Shown piece by piece: positions 5,049-9,188 of a stretch of 9,188 nucleotides of DNA. The DNA comes from Chthoniobacterales bacterium (GTDB taxonomy: Bacteria > Verrucomicrobiota > Verrucomicrobiia > Chthoniobacterales > UBA10450), in contig JACCZO010000058.1 in the NCBI GenBank assembly GCA_013695925.1, positions 1 through 9,188 on the forward strand. Reading direction: 5' to 3'. Every line of letters begins with the position of its first letter. Positions within the stretch are counted from its first letter, which is position 1. The notes under the pieces were generated by a model. It saw only the letters and a list, made by a program, of their open reading frames with translations. It was not told the origin of the DNA and did no database searches. Position numbers and translations under genes: made by a program.

Positions 5049-7549
5049 CTGGTCAACAAACCGACTGCCACCGTTAGTCCGCTCACGATGACCGCGGACA
5101 GGACCACGGGCAGCAGCGCCGGAGTGTAGGCGAGCTTGAACGTAAACACGGCCAGCGCCCAGCTCGCCGCCAGCGCCAGAACGATGCCGGTCGTGCTCGC
5201 CAGCAGCCCGAGGAACAAATATTCCGCGCCCAGGATTTTCCAGATCTGCCAGCGCGACGCGCCCAGCGTGCGCAGGAGCACGCTTTCTTTCAGCCGCTGG
5301 TAGCGTCCGCTCCAGATCGTGCTCCCGAGCACGATCAAGCCCGTGCCGACGGTGAAGAGCGACATGATCCGGATGACCAGCGCCACTTTCCCGAGAATGG
5401 CGTCGACCGTCTGGATGACCGAAGTCAGGTCGAGCGCGGAAACGTTGGGGAATTTCGCCACCACCGCGTTCTGCAATTTCGCCGACGCGGCTGGCGTCGG
5501 AACGCGGCTGACGAGGACATTGAAAGTCGGGGCGTTTTCCAGAACGCCGGTGGGGAAGACGACGAAGAAGTTGGTCTGGAAACGCTTCCAATCCACCTCG
5601 CGCAGGCTCGCCACCCGCGCCTTGATCTCTACTCCCTGAATGTCGAACACGAGTGAGTCCCCGATCGTTAGGCCGAGGTCCCGGGCAATGTCCTGTTCGA
5701 CCGAAACGGGCACGGTCTCACCCGGACGATAATCGAAATGGCCGACCCACGTCCCGGCCGTGATTTTCTCCGTTTCGCTCAGCGTGTCCCGGTAGGTCGA
5801 GCGATACTCGCGTTCCAATTCCCACTCCGGCGTCTTGCGCTGCGGATCTTTCAGGAGGTCGGACGACTTGCGGCCCTTCACTTCCACCAGCCGCATGGTC
5901 ACGATCGGCGCCTCCTGGATGACCGGGAGCTGTTCTTGCCTCACAAGCTGGGCGACCGCCTCGGTCTGGTCCGTCTGAATGTCGAAAAGAAAAATATTGG
6001 GCTGGTTGTTGGCGTCGATCGATCGGAACTGGGTCAGGAGGACGTCGCGGGTGAGATAAATAGTGAGGAGCAGAAAAGTGCCCAGGCCTAACGAGAGGGT
6101 GAGAAGCAGGGTCCGATTGTTCGGCCGATAGAGATTCGCCAGGCCCTGCCGGATGACAAAGCTCCAGCCTTGCGGCAGAAGTTTGCGCACCAAAAAAATA
6201 AGTAACTTCGCAACCCCCACCAACACGCCAACCGCCACCGCCAGCCCGCCCGCGACAAATAACCCGTCCTGCCACGCTTCCGCCTGCGCGATCGCGAAAG
6301 CCGTCAGGCTCGCTGCCATCACGAGGTAAACGATCCAACTGACGAAATCGCGCCCGGCTGGCGCCGCGCTTTCATCGACCGACGCGCGCAGAGCAAGGAG
6401 CGGCGAAACCCGTCGAAAGCGCAGGAGAGGCGGGAGCGCGAAGAGAATGCAAACTGCGAAGCCGATTGCCATTCCGCCCCAGATCGGCGTCCAGGCAATT
6501 GCTTTGGGCAGGGCAAACGGAATGTAGCCGTGGAGCAATTCGGGCAGGATTCGATGCATCGTTAGGCCAAGCGCCGCGCCGGTCAAGACCCCGACCGATC
6601 CCATCGCCATCGCCTGGAGAAGATAAACCGCCACCGTGGTGCGACCGGCTGCACCGAGGCAGCGCAGGATCGCGGCGGTGCGCACTTTTTGCTGGAGATG
6701 CGCCTGGATCGCGCTCGCCACTCCGACCGCGCCGAGCAAGAGCGAGATGAAACCGACTAGGTTGAGAAAGCGGTAAAGATTATCGAGCGATTCGCCCAAA
6801 TCCTTTTTTCGTTTCTCAACCGTGTCGTATTGCAGTCCGGCCTTTTCGATCTGCGGCGCGAGCTTTTCCACTTCGGCCGCCACATCCACGCCCGGCGCGA
6901 ACTTCACGAAATTCAGGTAACGCGCGAGGCTCCCGGGCTGGAGCAGGTTGGTCCTGGCCAGGTCCTGCAGCGGAATGTAAACTCGCGGCGCGAAGCTCGC
7001 GGCCGGCGAAGCCTCCCCCGGCATCTTGGTCAGCGCCCCAGCGATCGTGAAAGTCGCCTCCCCGATCTTGATCGGATCGCCCGCCTTGGCGCGGAATTGA
7101 AAAAGCAGGCTTTCCTCCGGGACGGCTTCGCCTCCATTGCGAAAACTCTGAGACGCGCCGGCCGGCGTCGTTTCCATCTTGCCGTAGAATGGAAAGCTCC
7201 CGCCCAAAGCGCGGACATAGACGAGCCGGGTGCCGCCGCCCTTGGGAAAGAGCACCATCGTCCGGAACCGCACTTCGCGTGCCTGGGTCTCACCCAGCGC
7301 GCGCAGCATTTGTTCCTGCGCGGGCGTGAACGGACGCGTACTCTCGACCACGAGGTCCGCGCCTAACAATGAGCGCGCCTGGTCATCGATCGCCTGCGAA
7401 AGACTGGCCCGAAACAATCCGATCGCGATCAGAGCGGCCACGCCTAACGAGATCGAAATCGAGAAAAGGAGGAGACGCCGCCGGCTCGACCGGCTATCGC
7501 GCCAGGCCATGCGGAGGACGAAGCTGTTACTCCTACGGGCCGTACGCAT
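4994..7549 (-). CDS. FtsX/MacB-type ABC transporter permease (YbbP-like, two FtsX domains)
   Basis: With ATG at 7549-7547 the protein is 851 residues. The N-terminus, SFVLRMAWRDSRSSRRRLLL then a membrane helix (about 27-46), is typical of YbbP-like permeases. A periplasmic MacB-type domain follows (about 50-255). The first FtsX domain (about 262-388) contains KVRTAAILRCLGAAGR, the coupling-type segment. Three or more helices lie at about 405-455 and 430-500, then a second extracellular domain, and a final FtsX domain with ESVLLRTLGASRWQIWKILG ending TPPLAVLREELD. I count about 10 membrane helices. Such permeases work with a LolD/YbbA-type ATPase in lipoprotein or lipid export; no ATPase gene is in the window. 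ATG 7510 is an alternative start. The open frame continues to 7717, but the extra 56 residues are encoded by the hairpin repeat region and should not be included. A GAGG sits about 10 nt before the chosen ATG. Confidence 0.87.
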   Translation of the reverse strand: MRTARRSNSFVLRMAWRDSRSSRRRLLLFSISISLGVAALIAIGLFRASLSQAIDDQARSLLGADLVVESTRPFTPAQEQMLRALGETQAREVRFRTMVLFPKGGGTRLVYVRALGGSFPFYGKMETTPAGASQSFRNGGEAVPEESLLFQFRAKAGDPIKIGEATFTIAGALTKMPGEASPAASFAPRVYIPLQDLARTNLLQPGSLARYLNFVKFAPGVDVAAEVEKLAPQIEKAGLQYDTVEKRKKDLGESLDNLYRFLNLVGFISLLLGAVGVASAIQAHLQQKVRTAAILRCLGAAGRTTVAVYLLQAMAMGSVGVLTGAALGLTMHRILPELLHGYIPFALPKAIAWTPIWGGMAIGFAVCILFALPPLLRFRRVSPLLALRASVDESAAPAGRDFVSWIVYLVMAASLTAFAIAQAEAWQDGLFVAGGLAVAVGVLVGVAKLLIFLVRKLLPQGWSFVIRQGLANLYRPNNRTLLLTLSLGLGTFLLLTIYLTRDVLLTQFRSIDANNQPNIFLFDIQTDQTEAVAQLVRQEQLPVIQEAPIVTMRLVEVKGRKSSDLLKDPQRKTPEWELEREYRSTYRDTLSETEKITAGTWVGHFDYRPGETVPVSVEQDIARDLGLTIGDSLVFDIQGVEIKARVASLREVDWKRFQTNFFVVFPTGVLENAPTFNVLVSRVPTPAASAKLQNAVVAKFPNVSALDLTSVIQTVDAILGKVALVIRIMSLFTVGTGLIVLGSTIWSGRYQRLKESVLLRTLGASRWQIWKILGAEYLFLGLLASTTGIVLALAASWALAVFTFKLAYTPALLPVVLSAVIVSGLTVAVGLLTSYGLGSTPPLAVLREELD
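5665..5673 (-). repeat. GCCTAACGA element, site 5 (reverse)
   Basis: The exact complement TCGTTAGGC on the plus strand, inside the permease gene, which reads it as Gly-Leu(CTA)-Thr-Ile. Confidence 0.85.
6086..6094 (+). repeat. GCCTAACGA element, site 6
   Basis: Exact 9-mer on the plus strand, antisense in the permease gene, which reads it as Ser-Leu(TTA)-Gly in a membrane helix. Confidence 0.85.
6559..6567 (-). repeat. GCCTAACGA element, site 7 (reverse)
   Basis: The exact complement on the plus strand, inside the permease gene, read as Gly-Leu(CTA)-Thr-Met. Confidence 0.85.
7442..7450 (+). repeat. GCCTAACGA element, site 8
   Basis: Exact 9-mer on the plus strand, antisense in the first membrane helix of the permease, read as Ser-Leu(TTA)-Gly-Val. 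A near-copy GCCTAACAA lies 81 bp to the left (7361-7369). Confidence 0.85.
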
Positions 7550-7590
7550 AAATCCAAACCTCGGAGGGACGGGCCGACAAGCGTTCTGCA

Positions 7591-7609
7591 TCCACGCGTC
7601 TCGCGTGGA
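7591..7609. repeat. GC-rich hairpin, 8-bp perfect stem
   Basis: TCCACGCG (7591-7598), a TCT loop and CGCGTGGA (7602-7609) form an exact inverted repeat. The ACGCG-loop-CGCGT core is shared with the first stem of the nearby REP-like units, so this may be a diverged or partial copy. Confidence 0.75.
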
Positions 7610-7621
7610 GTGGGCTTCTCG

Positions 7622-7680
7622 CTGGGGAGCGCACGCGCCTCGCGTGCTGGCGATGGCGCCCTCGCCATCGCGCACTTTTC
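7622..7680 (+). repeat. REP-like element, copy 1
   Basis: The first 29 nt (7622-7650, starting CTGGGGAGCG and ending GTGCTGG) contain a hairpin GCACGCG-CCT-CGCGTGC (7631-7647). A second perfect 9-bp hairpin GCGATGGCG-CCCT-CGCCATCGC follows (7650-7671), then CACTTTTC. The 29-nt core is repeated exactly in inverted orientation at 7745-7773. The two-hairpin architecture resembles REP/BIME elements mobilised by RAYT transposases; no RAYT gene is in the window. Confidence 0.8.
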
Positions 7681-7711
7681 CTCTCGTCATCTGCAGACAT
7701 CTTAGTTGTTC

Positions 7712-7773
7712 GGCCAAAAAGTTCGTTGCGGCGAGGCGCCCCCACCAGCACGCGAGGCGCGTGCGCTCCCCAG
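7712..7773 (-). repeat. REP-like element, copy 2 (inverted)
   Basis: Read on the minus strand, it begins with the same 29-nt core as copy 1 (7773-7745), including the hairpin GCACGCG-CCT-CGCGTGC (7764-7748). It then has a different second imperfect hairpin centred on GGCG-CCT-CGCC, and ends GAACTTTTTGGCC, comparable to the CACTTTTCC end of copy 1. The two cores are 94 bp apart and could pair into a large stem in RNA or single-stranded DNA. Confidence 0.8.
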
Positions 7774-7833
7774 ACCTCTTTCGCGCCGCTCTTCATTCGA
7801 GTGATACATGGAACTCTCATTCCACCATCTCAA

Positions 7834-7846
7834 CGCTGCGCCAGCG
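7834..7846. repeat. Small hairpin downstream of the surface-protein gene
   Basis: CGCTG (7834-7838), loop CGC and CAGCG (7842-7846) form a 5-bp perfect stem, 65 bp past the stop of the minus-strand surface-protein gene. There is no T-tract after it on the minus strand, so it is only a weak terminator candidate. Confidence 0.3.
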
Positions 7847-7910
7847 AATGGCGTGGCGTCGCCCGAAATCTGGAACAGCTCAGCGGGGCAGGCGACTACG
7901 AAAACAGCGC

Positions 7911-9188
7911 TTAGTCGATCACCGTGAGAGTCAGGTCGTTGCCGTCGCCACCTTCGTAGTTTGCCTGATAGGTGTTGGCATTGACGGTGAGGGTGCCGCC
8001 ATCGGAGAGATTAGCGAAGGTGCCCGTGATGGGTGTGTCGGCGGTATTTTTGATAAGAATGAGCACGGTACCGGTCGCCATCTTCGAACCAGACCGGTCA
8101 CTCACCTCAATCTGAGCGCCGCTTGTAAGCGTGACCCCGCGTGCGGAAACTTTGCCGTGACGACGGGCCTGGCTGTCAATGGTGACCTCCATCAAGCCAT
8201 CGGAGGCGACTGTGAGACTTTGCTTGATGCGAAACATCCGATGCCCGCTCAGGATGAGCGAAGCTGGCGTACCCTCCCCGGTGCCCACAATGACGTTGCC
8301 TGGCACGTGACCTGTCCCACCGAAGCCACCCGCGTTGACATGGACATCGCCGCTGCCGATGGGAGTACTGCTGGTGTCAAAAATCTCGGTCTGGATTAAG
8401 AGCACTCCTCCGAGAATGGTAGTCCCGCCGGTGTAGTGGCTGGAACCATCTAGAATGGCACGGCTACCGGGCGGACCCACCTTGGTCAGAGAACCACCCG
8501 TGCCGCCGTTGGCGCCGCCGTCCTTCAGTGACCCGTTATAGGGATAGATTCGGTCGGTGGAACTAATGGTGAGATTATTGGCACCGAGGTAGATATTCCC
8601 GTCTCCGTATGGCTCCGGGATGGCCAGGCCGGGTGGGTTATGTCCGCTGATGTCCGCAAATCCCGGTCCAATTACGCCCAGGGAGGACACTTTCTCGGCG
8701 GTCGAATCGTCGTTGAAATAAAGCCCCCCATTAGTATAGAAATAACCTCCGGCGCTGGATTGGTCCGACCACGTTATGGCACCGCCCGTATCACCCATAG
8801 TGGACCCCATAGGGCGACTGGACTGATCTTGAAAAAGAATTGTGCCGCTGTTGTAGATTCCCGCGCGACATTCGGAAGTGCCTTGAAAGATCAGGGTGCT
8901 GCGAGACGCCACATCGAAAAAAAGGCCGGTCAAACCGGGTATGCCCCTCCCAACAAAGGTGAGGCTGGATTCTTTGACAACTACGGTATAAAAGTCCGCT
9001 TCGGATTGAAGAATTATGCTGTCCAAGACAGTGGTTGACGAAGCGGGGAAGGTAAGGGTCGTAATTGAGGAAGCACCCAGAGTTGCAACGTCATTCGGGC
9101 CGTTTGGAACGGTGTTTGGATTCCAATTCTCGGCGGTATACCAGTCGCCTGAGATGGGATTTGTCGACCAAGTCGCGCTGCCCGCTCG
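7911..9188 (-). CDS. Autotransporter-associated beta-strand-repeat surface protein, C-terminal part (5' end beyond the window)
   Basis: The minus-strand frame is open to the right edge, giving at least 425 residues; the N-terminus and any signal peptide lie outside. The first visible part (9188 to about 9030) reads ATWSTNPISGDWYTAENW then NPNTVPNGPNDVATLG, the Trp/Asn pattern common at the start of Verrucomicrobia repeat proteins. One degenerate autotransporter-associated repeat is encoded around 8400-8492: LTKVGPPGSRAILDG, then HYTGGTTILGGVLLI. The rest is Gly/Thr/Ser-rich beta-helix-like sequence. The C-terminus ends FANLSDGGTLTVNANTYQ, then YEGGDGNDLTLTVID; no outer-membrane barrel and no PEP-CTERM anchor is visible. 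Such proteins are secreted or on the cell surface; the ligand is unknown. A TTG at 9026 is not a credible start because the homologous-looking sequence continues upstream. Base composition is visibly less GC-rich than the other genes. Confidence 0.82.
   Translation of the reverse strand, partial: RAGSATWSTNPISGDWYTAENWNPNTVPNGPNDVATLGASSITTLTFPASSTTVLDSIILQSEADFYTVVVKESSLTFVGRGIPGLTGLFFDVASRSTLIFQGTSECRAGIYNSGTILFQDQSSRPMGSTMGDTGGAITWSDQSSAGGYFYTNGGLYFNDDSTAEKVSSLGVIGPGFADISGHNPPGLAIPEPYGDGNIYLGANNLTISSTDRIYPYNGSLKDGGANGGTGGSLTKVGPPGSRAILDGSSHYTGGTTILGGVLLIQTEIFDTSSTPIGSGDVHVNAGGFGGTGHVPGNVIVGTGEGTPASLILSGHRMFRIKQSLTVASDGLMEVTIDSQARRHGKVSARGVTLTSGAQIEVSDRSGSKMATGTVLILIKNTADTPITGTFANLSDGGTLTVNANTYQANYEGGDGNDLTLTVID

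Larger units (their letters stand above)
7550..7910. other. Non-coding spacer with dense GC-rich hairpins
   Basis: A 361-bp gap between the permease start and the surface-protein stop. From left to right it holds the permease leader (7550-7590), a hairpin at 7591-7609, two inverted copies of a REP-like unit (7622-7680 and 7712-7773) and a less structured stretch to 7910 with one small hairpin (7834-7846). Short open frames in all directions give Arg/Ala/His-rich translations generated by the palindromes and do not look like proteins. No promoter could be identified with confidence. Confidence 0.7.

Noticed and set aside
1695..7450. GCCTAAC and GTTAGGC match the integron attC core consensus (RYYYAAC and GTTRRRY), suggesting an integron cassette array
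   Set aside because: The sites are single, hundreds of bases apart and inside intact housekeeping genes. No pair with inner boxes and an imperfect palindrome within 60-150 bp was found, and there is no integrase. The closest opposite pair (4963 and 5071) breaks the consensus on both sides.
7550..7717. 56-residue N-terminal extension of the permease
   Set aside because: It is encoded by the REP-like hairpins and gives a repeat-type Arg/Ala/His peptide. The family-typical N-terminus begins near ATG 7549 or 7510.
7591..7773. Hairpin cluster as a CRISPR array or intrinsic terminator
   Set aside because: The copies are inverted, not direct, with no regular spacers, so it is not CRISPR. The stems are not followed by a proper T-run in the direction of either flanking gene.
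7230..8399. 389-codon open frame on the plus strand
   Set aside because: It spans the permease N-terminus, the hairpin spacer and the surface-protein C-terminus in antisense. The translation is low-complexity and Arg-rich, with no recognisable domain.

Overview
The window looks like chromosomal DNA of a member of the Verrucomicrobiota, probably a soil lineage near Chthoniobacterales/Spartobacteria. This is an inference from three things: a 51-residue small basic protein of a type known from Verrucomicrobia and Chlamydiae, a secreted autotransporter-type beta-strand-repeat protein typical of that phylum, and GC-rich coding with weak or absent Shine-Dalgarno sites and some TTG starts. No rRNA, tRNA, CRISPR array or insertion-sequence transposase is visible.

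Layout. (1) Positions 1-1659, + strand: a His/Glu-type hexamer repeat at the left edge, a glutaredoxin, an abutting unknown membrane protein, and a YbgC/FadM-type hot-dog thioesterase. (2) 1707-3503, + strand: an ArnT/PMT-type membrane glycosyltransferase. (3) 3515-4084, - strand: a membrane-anchored or lipoprotein rhodanese, convergent with the glycosyltransferase. (4) 4151-5048, + strand: the small basic protein followed 7 nt later by an RluB/RsuA-type 23S/16S rRNA pseudouridine synthase that I start at a TTG codon. (5) 4994-7549, - strand: a large FtsX/MacB-type (YbbP-like) ABC permease whose 3' end overlaps the pseudouridine synthase tail by 55 bp. (6) 7550-7910: a non-coding segment dominated by GC-rich hairpins, including two inverted copies of a 29-bp REP-like core. 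(7) 7911 to the right edge, - strand: the C-terminal part of the beta-strand-repeat surface protein, which continues outside the window and is visibly less GC-rich.

The genes are mostly housekeeping and envelope functions (redox, thioester hydrolysis, envelope glycan modification, rRNA modification, lipid or lipoprotein export) and do not form one pathway. The most unusual signal is not a gene. The 9-mer GCCTAACGA occurs exactly eight times on the two strands between 1695 and 7450, with three close variants, against about 0.07 expected by chance. Most coding copies force the rare leucine codons TTA or CTA. The density of about one per kb resembles the DNA uptake sequences of Neisseria and Haemophilus, so this is a candidate undescribed uptake-type or other genome-wide DNA signal in this lineage.
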